This document shows, in pieces, positions 43,668 through 54,404 of a stretch of 64,000 nucleotides of DNA. How positions within the stretch are numbered: the first letter of the stretch is position 1; every line of letters starts with the position of its first letter. The translations under genes and the position numbers were made by a program. Location: positions 16,191,822 to 16,255,821 of the forward strand of contig NC_058055.1 of assembly GCF_020085105.1 (NCBI RefSeq), written 5' to 3'. The stretch comes from Siniperca chuatsi. Taxonomy: Eukaryota; Chordata; Actinopteri; Centrarchiformes; Sinipercidae. A model generated the notes under the pieces. The model searched no databases and was not told the DNA's origin. It worked only from the letters and a program-made list of their open reading frames with translations.

Positions 43668-45324
43668 TGAAAAGTAACGAAAACTATTAAAACAATGTGC
43701 ACAAAATATATGAAAGTGTATAGTTTTATATGTAATATATGTGCAGTATATGTAACACACACTATGAGCAACAATACAAAACTGAAATATATAGAGAAAT
43801 ATGTAAAAGTAGTAGCAGTACAACAATAAATAATGTATAGTAGTATGGTATTTATATAGGGATATAAAAACTTATAAAGCAATATAATACATAGTGTTAG
43901 ATATTGTAATATATCAATACTTCTATTTTAATATTAATAATAACTTTAATATATAAATGAGGACGAGGTGCAGTTGTATTGTTGTAAAGTGCTCGTCACA
44001 TGTGCAACATTAAAGCCAAATACTGGTCTACAGGTATTGTTGTCCGTATGCAATAGTCATTATAGAGTCAAGAGCTCTGGAGGTTGGAGAGGGTGAAGGG
44101 GGGTGCTTGGTGTGACAGCCCTGGGTGAATGAGGTGGGGTGTGTTTATGTATGTGTGTGCGATTGTGGGAATGGTGGGAGAGGGGTGTTGTTAGTGCTGG
44201 CTTTTGCTGTTTGATCGACATATACAGTTCACTCATAAATAGATACATAAATACATGTGGTCATTAGCAGACCAAATAGCTGAAGATGGCAGCTTATTAG
44301 GAGCAATTAATGGGGAGAAAGACATTAAAGCAAAATATTTGGTCTTCAGAAATAACTTAATAATACTTAATAACATGTAACTCACAAACTAACTAACATA
44401 TTGTTCTATCCAAATACACAAAAATATATAGTTTAACTTCAAATTCTGCTCTAAGTATCTCTAAGATGCCAAAGTCCCAGCATGCAGTTCATCATCATCA
44501 TCAACAGATCATCCAGTTTGACATAGAAGAGGAGTCCTTGGGGTCGGCTCAAGATCTGTTGGAACAGGTGTCATTTTTGGTATTTTGTATGGTTTGGGGC
44601 ATTATATCCCCTTTTCAAAGAAGGACAGTAGAGATGTCCCAGGAAATGAGGGGAGACAGATGGGGAATGACATCATGGCTGTAGTATGGTTACCGTGGCC
44701 ACCAGGAAGCCCCAGTTGGTGCACATGCTAAGCTCATCTTACTGTTCCTCACTATTCCTTTAAAGCTTACTTCAGGCACACTGGTAACTAAAATTTGTCT
44801 CTTTTCTCCTCCCCATTGACTGAGTCATAGGTGGGATAAGGTGATAGTGGGAAGTGACAGATCATGAAATGTGATATGGGAAATGTGGTAGGAGATATCT
44901 GGTTGGCAGAGAAGATATGATTATGTATGTGTCAAATAGGAAAATGTTATTCTATGTAATACAATGTAAATTGTATTTTTAAGGTTAGTTCTTATGTTTG
45001 AAAACATGACAATATTAGTGTAATTTATGCTACTGCACATGGTCTCACCTTAATGCCTTTCTCTCCTCTGCTCTTTGTGTCGGTGCCTGTGTTTGCACAG
45101 GGGCGAGGCTAAGTTCCTCCACACACACACATGCACACACACCCACAGAAACACACACACACACATATACACAAAGCTCTCACTTCAGAGCAGAGTAGGG
45201 GGGTGATACCACAAAATTTGGTTCTGATCCGATACCATCTGATAACAGGGCCAGAAAATTGTGCTTTTTTTCTTACCAGAGACTACCTTTACCTTACAGG
45301 GCACCAATACCATTTGTAATTTTA
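43668..45324. other. intergenic with simple repeats
   Basis: AT-rich sequence (43680-44050), the second copy of the local direct repeat (44812-45075) and CA-rich tracts near 45120-45170. An open frame at 44466-44684 has a His run and no recognisable domain. No supported gene. Confidence 0.45.
44812..45075 (+). repeat. local direct repeat, copy 2
   Basis: Partner of 43010-43165, with an insertion after the GGCAGAGAAG word (or a matching deletion in copy 1). Confidence 0.65.
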
Positions 45325-46520
45325 GAATTTAAATTATCTACAAGGTCGTTGAATGAGACCCAAGCAAGGTGTGGAAGAGAAAGCCTGAATGAATAATTCA
45401 CTGGTGTTTTCAGTGATATAGCATAACTCTGAGATGGTCATCTCAAAGAAAACACAAGAATGATCAACATATGAGCAACACCAGTCACCACAACCTTGGA
45501 AATGTTTAGACCCTTGAAGAAGTACAGAGTGTGTGTGGGCTCCGTCACATGCTGGTTCAGTCCATAGTTATCCAAAATACAACACAGTTCTTTAGTTATG
45601 CTGTCCTGGGGTCTGTCAACATGAATATTAAAAGTCAACAACAATAACTACACAGTCAAAGTCAATGCAGATGATAGACAGCAGTTCAGCAAAGTCCTCA
45701 AAAGTCTGTCTTAGATGATGTCTTAAGAATACAGATCGACATGAAGAATTCAACTGAAGAGAAACATATTTAAAAGAAACAAATTTCCCATAAGACATCT
45801 GCTTTCACTGGACAGAATTATTAAACAAAATAGCAACTCCACCTCCTTTCTTCTGCACTCTAGCTTTGCTCATAAAACTGAAGCTGGCAGGGGTTGACCC
45901 AGTAACAACTGTTGCACTGGTCTGACCAATTTTCAGTTAAAAACATAAAATCAAGATTATGCTGGATAATTAAATCATTAATTAAAAATGATTTGCCTGC
46001 CAACCTGACATTTAATAGAGCTATGTTTGGTGTGTTTAAAGCATTCCTTGCTAGTTAAAGTCAGACTGTGGCTGACAAGTAACTGATAATCAAATTTGAT
46101 AAATCTCAGATTTAGTTGAGTACATTTTGTTCACTCTGCTAATCATCAAAACAGGAATAGAACATGAAGTCCAGAAGAATTGGGCTTTGATTGGGGCTAC
46201 TATACGAGGCAGTAGGTCCATGCCCAATAGGAGAAAGAAGAGTCATATTGGGTAGTAGAAGTGGGGCAGGGACGCTGTCTGTCCTAGGCATCAACTAGAG
46301 TTACAGATTGAATTGTCTCCTTAGATGGGCTTTTCCATTTTGCTCCACATGAGACATTTTTCTCACTCTTCATAATACTTCCATGAACAAACTTATCAGT
46401 AGCCATCTCCACTTCTGTTTCATGGTGATTAATTAATGGTTTAAACTGGTTTTCCGGTTGTAATGGGGTTAGGGTCGGCAGTCCAAAAGTTACTGTTTGG
46501 GTCACGTTAATGTTGTGAGT
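45325..46520 (-). mobile_element. LINE fragment, endonuclease part, decayed
   Basis: The minus strand reads, with frame changes and stops, PNQSPILLDFMFYSC, then KGGGVAILFN, then NIHVDRPQDSITKELCCILD, LNQHVTEPTHTL and LNISKVVVT. These are features of the apurinic-type endonuclease of fish LINEs (GDFNIHVD and QHV.PTH motifs). No reverse transcriptase follows. The upper limit is uncertain; the frame up to 46505 may be the start of the same element. Confidence 0.65.
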
Positions 46521-47107
46521 AGCAGAAGGCAGTTCAAAGTAGATAATCGCAAACCAGAGTTGTCATAAATGATCCTCCCAGGGATTTAGTTTTTATAGGA
46601 AACCTCCTTAAATGTGGAGCAAAAAGTAGCAAAAATAAGAGCAAAACAGAGAACAAGTGAGAAGAGCGTCTGCACCGTAGCAAAGCAGGAACTTGAAAAA
46701 CATTGTCATTGTTGTCATTTATTTGAAAAAGTGTGATATGTTTGAACAGTCAGTGAGTCATTATATTACCATTTTAGTCTTTATTTTAAGTGTCTTGACA
46801 GTTAGGTTAATTTGGGCAGCAGGGTTTCCGAGCAATGTACGTAGAGATAAGATAAAGTGAGTTCAGACAGGGACCTTTGTTACATCTCTCTCTAGATTGT
46901 TCCCTGTCATCTCTTTCTACTGACTGTAATAAAGGCTTACAATGCCCCCAAAACACTTTTCTTTTCCATTTTGACACAACTTTTATCACACTTCACACTT
47001 TTTACACAGTTTTACAACAGTACAAGTAATATCAAAATGCCTTTGATGTAAAATATAATCAGATTTTTTCCCATTGGGTTATTAAAACATCTGCTGGTAT
47101 AATAAAG
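46521..47107. other. intergenic, nothing recognised
   Basis: No supported gene. The right side of the LINE fragment may extend a little into this stretch. Confidence 0.4.
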
Positions 47108-47224
<117 letters not shown>

Positions 47225-47292
47225 GTGAGAACCATCGTCATTGTCATTATATTATTCAACAATTTTTGAGTCCAGTTTTTGTGCACCACAGG

Positions 47293-47306
47293 CCACCAGA
47301 TGGCAG
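47293..47306 (+). promoter_or_regulatory. CTCF-like motif between the C1q and claudin regions
   Basis: CCACCAGATGGCAG fits the 14-base consensus CCASYAGRKGGCRS at every position. It lies about 1.2 kb from the first claudin and could act as a domain boundary. Occupancy is inference. Confidence 0.4.
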
Positions 47307-48517
47307 TGTTTCATGAGCATGAATCCTGTGCCTAAGTGGCCTACCAGTGGGTGAAGTGAAATGAAACAAACCTGAGTGGGGTTTTTATTTCTAAAAGTTT
47401 AAATGTTTAACTTACTTCGTTGTTGTTTTATTTTTGTACGACCTACTGATTTTTTTAGTTTCTTCCTTACTTATGTATTCATGTACTTACAGTATTTAGT
47501 AAATACAATTGTACAGGTTTAAGTCACGTATCTATCCATAACACAAAGTCTTCTCTAAAGTAGAACTTGTGTATTTTGCATTTTGGACAACTGGCAGCAT
47601 TAGATTATGACTAGATAATGATGCTACTGCACATTTGAATAAGCAAAACTAAAACGACATGTTTATGACTCATGTTTATGGAACATAAACATGAGTCTCT
47701 GAAACTAAGTTTGAAACCTCTGCAAGCACATTGTGTCTCTCTCCTCTAACACGACACTCCTCCACTGTAACCACACTCTCGGTCAAACCAGTTTGTCCTG
47801 TGGATTTTAACAGCCAGTAAGAGGACTGAATGTCCAGGGGGATGCTGTAAACTTTAAAAGAAATGCTCTTTTCAGCTCATGTCTGACATGTTAGCATGTT
47901 AGTGTTATGTTAATATCTGTCCAAATAAAATACATAAAATCACATTTCACAGTTGTGACAAAAAGCAAAAGCTAAATCTTTACAGGGTGCTTCAAGCTCC
48001 TTCATTACTCATGTTGCATTCAGGTTGCTGTATGTCCAGCAGACACAAACAAGCTGAAAAGTCTGAGGTACATTTCTTAATGCCCACAGATTTATCCTCA
48101 TTCAGAGCGCATTTAAACAGTGAGAAACAAAAGTCGATACCAGTGTCACATTAACAAGTTCATTTTTGAAAAAGAAGACAACAATAGCATACTTCACTTG
48201 CACCTGGATTTAGTTTGTTTCTGTATTTGGTGTTAAGTTCAGTTTTAGTGCAAATAACATAACTGCTATTCTCCTGCATATTGATGAGTGTAGTCCAGAC
48301 CTTTTCCCTTTTGTCCTTTGATCAAAACAAGGAGTAAAAAGCTAACTATACATATATATATAAACACACACACACACACACATATATGTAGTAAACAATC
48401 ACAGAATAAGTAAACTACTACTTCTAAATAATTCTTCAAAAACTTCTGTATTGTGTGTGTAACCTAAGTATGTATATATGAATGTGTTGCATTTGTGTGT
48501 ATGTATGTGTGCCTATA
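47307..48517. other. 3' flank of the first claudin
   Basis: No supported gene. Probably includes the 3' untranslated region of the minus-strand claudin ending at 48518. A short CA/TA tract lies at 48350-48385. Confidence 0.45.
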
Positions 48518-49495
48518 TTATAGGTATGTTCTCCCTGGATTTGAGGATGTATCCTCATTTTCATTTTTGACTGATAAATTATCTTCCATTTCTGCTCGTT
48601 TCAGCTGAGACTTTGTAGACGGCGCCTCACTGTGTTCAGATTTTGTTGACTCTGGTCTTTTCATCTGAGACTTTGTTGATGGTGCCCATGATCTTTCTGA
48701 CTCCTGCCCTGAGCCCTGCTCAGGCCTGTCCTCCCAAGGAGGCCTTGTGTACAGCTGGGACTTTGTTGATGCTCCCTCGTAGCTTTGAGACCTGGGAAGC
48801 ACCGCTCCGAAAGGCTGAGACACTGTTGGTGGCACTCTGCTACGATGAGAACCTGGTTGGTTGGACCCGTTGCTGGAGCGGACCACCAGGTAGCGGACAG
48901 AGAGGCTCTTGTCTGCGTCGTGGGCTTTGAGGGGGAATGCTGAGCTGATAAACAAACCCCCTCCCAGAATAAGCATGATGGATGCTCCCCAGCCAATGTA
49001 GAGACTGGCTCCAATCTCCCTCCGCTCAGCATCTGTGGCGGCGCTGTAGAAGTTCCTCACCACAGCCAAGGCCGTCCACAATGTGGGAATCAAACACAGC
49101 AGCCCTGTGGCAATCAACACTGCCCCTGCTGTTATAGCCACCTTGCCCTTAACCCCGCCTCCTTCTTTATCCAAAAAGCGAGTGCATTTCCCTCCAAAGA
49201 AGGCCAGAATGAGGCCAGCGCCACCTGTAGCGATGGCGAGGACAGTTAGACCCCTGGCGGCCTGCAGGTCTGCACTGAGAGCAAGGAGAGACTCATAAGG
49301 TTTACACTGGAACTTCCCTGTGCTCTCAACCACACAGGTCATCCAGATACCCTCCCAGATAATTTGGGCCGTGATGATGGTGGTGCCCACGAAGGCCGTG
49401 ACCCGCCACATGGGCATTATGCAGCTGATGATGACCCCTGCCCAACCCAGGAGGCACAGGGCACTGGCCAGCATCTGCATCCCCACAGAGGCCAT
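48518..49495 (-). CDS. claudin with an extended, repeat-bearing cytoplasmic tail
   Basis: One exon, 325 residues; most claudins have about 210. Four membrane segments lie at about 8-28, 82-102, 118-140 and 162-184. The first loop has the claudin signature with Trp30, then GIW at 49-51 (Ile in place of the usual Leu), Cys54 and Cys64. Loop 2 has [21 protein letters not shown]. Claudins polymerise in tight junctions and set paracellular permeability. The tail (about 185-325) is hydrophilic and carries STKSQ or STKSE at 243, 273, 283 and 293, a pattern with a 10-residue step. It ends RTYL rather than the common YV PDZ ligand. The ATG fits the family alignment (MASVGMQML). It is the leftmost of six minus-strand claudin loci. 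Close to the claudin-3/4-like teleost group; exact name not assigned. Confidence 0.92.
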   Translation of the reverse strand: MASVGMQMLASALCLLGWAGVIISCIMPMWRVTAFVGTTIITAQIIWEGIWMTCVVESTGKFQCKPYESLLALSADLQAARGLTVLAIATGGAGLILAFFGGKCTRFLDKEGGGVKGKVAITAGAVLIATGLLCLIPTLWTALAVVRNFYSAATDAERREIGASLYIGWGASIMLILGGGLFISSAFPLKAHDADKSLSVRYLVVRSSNGSNQPGSHRSRVPPTVSQPFGAVLPRSQSYEGASTKSQLYTRPPWEDRPEQGSGQESERSWAPSTKSQMKRPESTKSEHSEAPSTKSQLKRAEMEDNLSVKNENEDTSSNPGRTYL

Positions 49496-51599
49496 GATGC
49501 AGAGGTGGAGGGAAGATTTCTGAAGCTGCTCGAGAACTCCTCACAGACCTTTGAAAAGTGCTCTGGTGTTTTTATTCTCTTCTGTGGAGCTTCTTTTGCT
49601 TTCACTCCTGATCTCTCTGGTCACTCTTCTCTTCTCTTGTATCCTTCTGTGAGCTTTTCTGTGTCAGTCTTTCTCAACATGTGATATTGCCGTTGTCATA
49701 CGCCTTCATTTTTGTGCATTTCTTCAATTATTTTCTTCTTGCCACAGTTGCAATGTTGTGAAGTAGGAAGAGGAACACAGAGCCCTGTCTGACTATTTCA
49801 GTTGTCCATTCAGTCTCCAATAGCTTTTATTTGACTGTAGATGTGTCTCAGTTCAGCCTCAGTCAATTTGTTTACAGCCTACTTTCCCTCGGTCTCCCCC
49901 TCCTTTATATCACTAACTGCTCCCCTCTCCTTCTCCCTCCTCCCGCCTCTCTCTCTCTGTCTGTTCTCTCTGTATTTCTCTACCTGAGAGGTCACCTGAG
50001 CTGCTGCCTGTGTGCTACTGGTAAGGTTTAGATGCACCACACCTACTATAGGGAAAAGAAAGGGGAGGAAGTTGACAGAAAAACAGAGAAGGAGAGAGAG
50101 ATGCAGCTGTGGAACCGTGACATCATCTATTCCCTCCCTTCTCTTCATCTGACAAGATTATTTTGGAAACAAGAAGCTTTGGATAAAGCAGAAAGAATGA
50201 AAGGTTTTGGGGCATTAAACTTGTTTATAAGATGCACACTCATGAGACACTGCATCATCGTCTTTATTGTGTCACACACCATCTTTCTGAATCTGATTAG
50301 ATTTGATTCAAAAGTGAATACATGTGTGAGCTCAGTGTGTGTGTGTGTTTGTGTGTATACACATCCTGTGGCAATGTATTTGTGCAAGTGAGTAATGCGA
50401 GTATGCAGTATGTATTGGTGTAACAAAGGAGAGTGAAACAATCTCCTGGGAGAAAACCAGTTTCATAGCGGCGGCTACTGCGCAGAAAAACATGCAACAA
50501 CCCCTCCCAACACACAAGCAACACACGTGCACACACACATTACCTAACCTGTTAATCAGGCTCAGAATAATCTTTAATCTTGCTATCTTTGTAAAGGCCA
50601 GAGGGATACTTTTTGTCTGTATTCCTTTCCCCCCACAACATTATGTCAAACTAAAATTTTGCATTTTTGCATAATTGTATACTCTTTACTCTCTATACAA
50701 GGACACAAGAAATTTTATTTTAGTTAATAAAAGTCATCATTATTATCATTGGAAACACAACATACAAACACAAAGAGTCAAGAGTACAAACATTCAAACT
50801 CAAAACACACTCAAACACACAGTTATGGTTCAATCTCTTGTTTATTTAGTAATGTTTCTTTGGCAGATAGGACACCCTGTTACACAACCTGTTTGTAAGG
50901 ATTCTTTCATGTACGCTTGAAAAACCAGATCCACTGTTCAGCGAGTTTTTTTTGTCATTTGTCATCACTGTAACTCTTCTTCCCCTTGAAAAAATAAAAA
51001 CCGTCATGACGAGATAAAAATCTCACATGCTCACTAATATTTGTCTTACAAATGACCTACATTTTAATGGCAGGCAATAATACAGAGAAAAACATCAATC
51101 AAACAAAATCAGAAGAAAATTCGATTCAAACAGCTGGTGTAAATCTAGTTTGATTGAGAAAGAGTAGGCTTAGACAGAAAACAGTAACTTCACAGGCAGA
51201 TTTCAAATAAATATACAACGTGTTTCATATATAGCAATTTTTAACACACATCATAGAGAGTGTGTGAGGATGTGGGAGTAAACGACAACATAAATAAAGA
51301 CAGGAAAACTATGTGAAATATGTGTCTGTAATGGTGTAAAATACAAAAACATTGTATGTTCACATATAGAAAATTTAAAAACATTTTACAACATATATGA
51401 TTCTTAAGGATGTTTTTAAGACTAAAACACATGCCTGAGTTATACGCTCATACTGCAAAAGCTCCATCTACCTTAACCACATTATAGACACTCGTTTTCA
51501 TTCTGCATCTTCATGGGACAAACAGAAGGTGAAGCTTTCAGAAACTCTTTGTCTTATGTCCTTCCAACAGACTGCCCAGTTCTGCTTCCCGCTGAAGAT
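49496..51599. other. intergenic between claudins
   Basis: No supported gene. Contains pyrimidine-rich sequence at 49880-49985, a GT tract near 50333-50357 and AT-rich sequence. The right part probably includes the 3' untranslated region of the next claudin. Confidence 0.45.
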
Positions 51600-52232
51600 C
51601 TAAACGTAGGCCCTGCTGCTCTCTATAGAGTGAGCCTTGGCGTACTTCACATCATAGTTGTTCTCATCTCTGGGGGGAGAGGAGCAGCAGAGGAGGCCCC
51701 CACCAAGGAACAGCAGCCCCGCGCAGCCCCAGCCAATGTAGAGCGAGGCCCCCAGCTCCCTCCTCTGAGCGTCAGTCATGATAGGGTTGTAGAAATCACG
51801 AACTATGGTGTTGGTGGTCCAGCAGACGGGGATAAGCACCAAGAGGCCTGCAATGATGAAGATCACTCCAGAAGCGATGGCCACTTTGCTCTTTTGCCTT
51901 TCGTCCTCCACAAAGTTGGTGCACTTGCCCCCAACCACGGCAAGAATGATCCCAAAGACCCCAGCGATGATGGCAATGATGATGAGTGCTCTGGCAGCCT
52001 GCAGGTCTTGAGGTAAGATGAGGAGAGAGTCATAGACTTTGCATTGCATCTGGCCAGTACTCTGGGTCACACAGTTCATCCACAAACCCTCCCAGATCAC
52101 CTGAGAAGTGACGATGTTGGCACCAATGAAGGCTGTGACTTTCCAGGTGGGGAGAATGCAGATGATGATGCTCCCCAGAAAGCCGATGATGGCCAGGGCC
52201 AAACCCAGAATCTGTCTTCCAGCAGACACCAT
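51600..52232 (-). CDS. claudin, claudin-3/4-like, with PDZ ligand
   Basis: Single exon, 210 residues, the family's usual length. Trp30, GLW 49-51, Cys54 and Cys64 make the complete first-loop signature ([15 protein letters not shown]). Membrane segments lie at about 8-28, 82-102, 117-139 and 160-182. Loop 2 is [22 protein letters not shown]. The tail of about 28 residues ends SSRAYV, a standard ligand for ZO-type PDZ domains. It should form or seal paracellular tight-junction strands. A TATA-like AATAAAAAAC lies near 52330 on the minus strand. Paralogues lie on both sides in the same orientation, typical of the tandem claudin expansions of teleosts. Confidence 0.93.
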   Translation of the reverse strand: MVSAGRQILGLALAIIGFLGSIIICILPTWKVTAFIGANIVTSQVIWEGLWMNCVTQSTGQMQCKVYDSLLILPQDLQAARALIIIAIIAGVFGIILAVVGGKCTNFVEDERQKSKVAIASGVIFIIAGLLVLIPVCWTTNTIVRDFYNPIMTDAQRRELGASLYIGWGCAGLLFLGGGLLCCSSPPRDENNYDVKYAKAHSIESSRAYV

Positions 52233-54404
52233 GCTGAGGCTCTGTCGATCTCTTCAGAGAGGTAAGCCTGTGTGATGCTGAGAGCTGGAGTAAATTACCA
52301 GTGAGAGAGACAAAAGAGCGGGTAGTGTTTTTTATTGCCCACTCAGAGGGGAAGCTGACAGTGGCTTCTTTGCTCACAGGTTTTGTTGTTAAAGGAGAAG
52401 CCGGGGGAGGAGTTTCCGCAGTTGCCCCTCAGCCGAAACTGGTTCGTGAAGAAATCTCACCTGACCAGATGCTTCTCAACACTAATAGAAAGGAGAGCCG
52501 AGTATCAGAGATGAAATACAGCACACAGACAAACTAGGTTGCTCATCAACCCACAAGCATTGTTGTTCTATAAACAAAACAAAAAAATAATAATAATAAA
52601 AATGGAAATCATTCACCAGTAGTGTAGACAGTACAGTATTTGCTTGGAGGATAAACATTTTGCAAAGAGGGACTTACCAAGTGATCAACGCTTAAAAAAT
52701 GTCAGTGCACTGTGGTAACCTCAGTTTCAGTTTCTGCCTTAGTTTCATTCCTTTCAAATTAAAATGTTTGTTGTGATTTATTATTCATGCAACTTTGTAC
52801 AATTATTCAAGTAACTTTTAAATACAAAATTGAATCACTTCTTAAATCAATAAGTAAAGAAGTTCCTCTTAAGAAATCGAAATTCTGACAGTATCACTGA
52901 AATATTTGACAGTCATTCACAGTGAATGTAAATGCACAGGTACTCTTCTGTTTGGCAAACATTAATAGCTTTGAAATGTTCCCCAGACAGAACACATCAC
53001 TCAGAGTGTAATGGCATGTAGGTGTTTGAATGCACACGTGACAACATCCATGCAGGGAAATTCCCTCTTGTCCTTCTCGCAGCAGAGGGAGGTCAGCTCC
53101 ACCTGTGTGATGTGGTCAGTTTTCACTGTGTTGCAGCAGATATTCACTGAACAGGCACCTGTCCTTGAACACAAATCTGAAACAGTGCACTTTGCTAATG
53201 TTGTGGCACTTAGGAAAGCTGTAGTTAACCTTCACTCAGATGAGTCATTGTATTAAAGTGGAGATTCTCTAAACAAAAAAGATTATGAAGTAAGGATCCA
53301 GTCTTTTCCTCAGTCCTGCATATAAAAATAAGCCGGTGCTGTGAATCTGAAATGTAAAACAGTGATTATGACTGTGATTGTTAATTTTACTACAACAGCA
53401 AGTATTTGTACTTTAATCTGATCAAATTCCTATTTTGTCTTTAGATGCCACATGATATAATATCATATTTGGCTTGATTTTTTATACATAGCTCAGAAAA
53501 ATATGCTAAACATGCAGTCCTAAATCTGTATTTTGTCATTGCAACATTTATACCAATAATACCTCTGGAGGAAGAAAAGGAATAGATAATATTCTACTAA
53601 AGAAAATTTGATTCATCTTAAAAATGTGTGCGTGCTCCTTGTCTTGACAAAGATGAAAGGAAATGGGAAACCTGTTGACTCTATTTGCAAACATTGCAAC
53701 TCATAAAGTTAAACACAACATACAGATTTCCTTTTATTTTTGCTGTTAGTTGTTAAAATAAACACTGTCAGTATAATATATGTGGTGTATCATATTGTTC
53801 CAGTTCAGTTCATTAAACTTTATGATGTTCAACCTATTTTATGGCTGCACCGTTCCATCTAAATATTCTAGACTTCAAAATTGTATCCACATTTCCCCAA
53901 AATTTAGCCTGACATATTTAGTATATGTGGATACTTTGGGATCTCCACTAGAATTAGAAATAAAGTTTTGTGGATTTGAACAATGTCTGGCTGCACAGCA
54001 TGAGTTTGTAATCACTGCCAGCTTGTAAACCCAGATGGTAATGCTAATGATATCATACCTTCTGAAAAAATACTTTAAAAAAGTATTGAGAAAGTGACCA
54101 CAGTTAACATCTAAGTGATTCCTGTGTTCAGCCATTCTCAGAGCAATGATCCATGCGGATCCACCCATCAAGATTTAAGGCATACTGTAATAATATTCAC
54201 TCAGCGCTGTTGTGGCTCTGCTGGGAATGTCATGCACCAGATTTGACTTCATTCCCATTCCTTTTGTCTGGTGTCCCTGATCTGTTCGACAGCCAAATGT
54301 CCCCTGTTCAGATCCTGGTTGTGTCCCCTGAGGCTGATTATACAGCCCAACCCCACTCTGAGCTTTATTCAGGGAGTTATGTTTGTGCACTTGGGCTACA
54401 TGCT
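52233..54404. other. intergenic between claudins
   Basis: No supported gene. Open frames on both strands are short and unlike any family I know. Confidence 0.45.

Noticed and set aside
44466-44684. 72-codon frame with a His run
   Set aside because: No start context, domain or partner exon, and it sits among repeats.
51513-52016. 167-codon plus-strand frame
   Set aside because: Antisense of the claudin at 51600-52232. The claudin strand carries the conserved residues.
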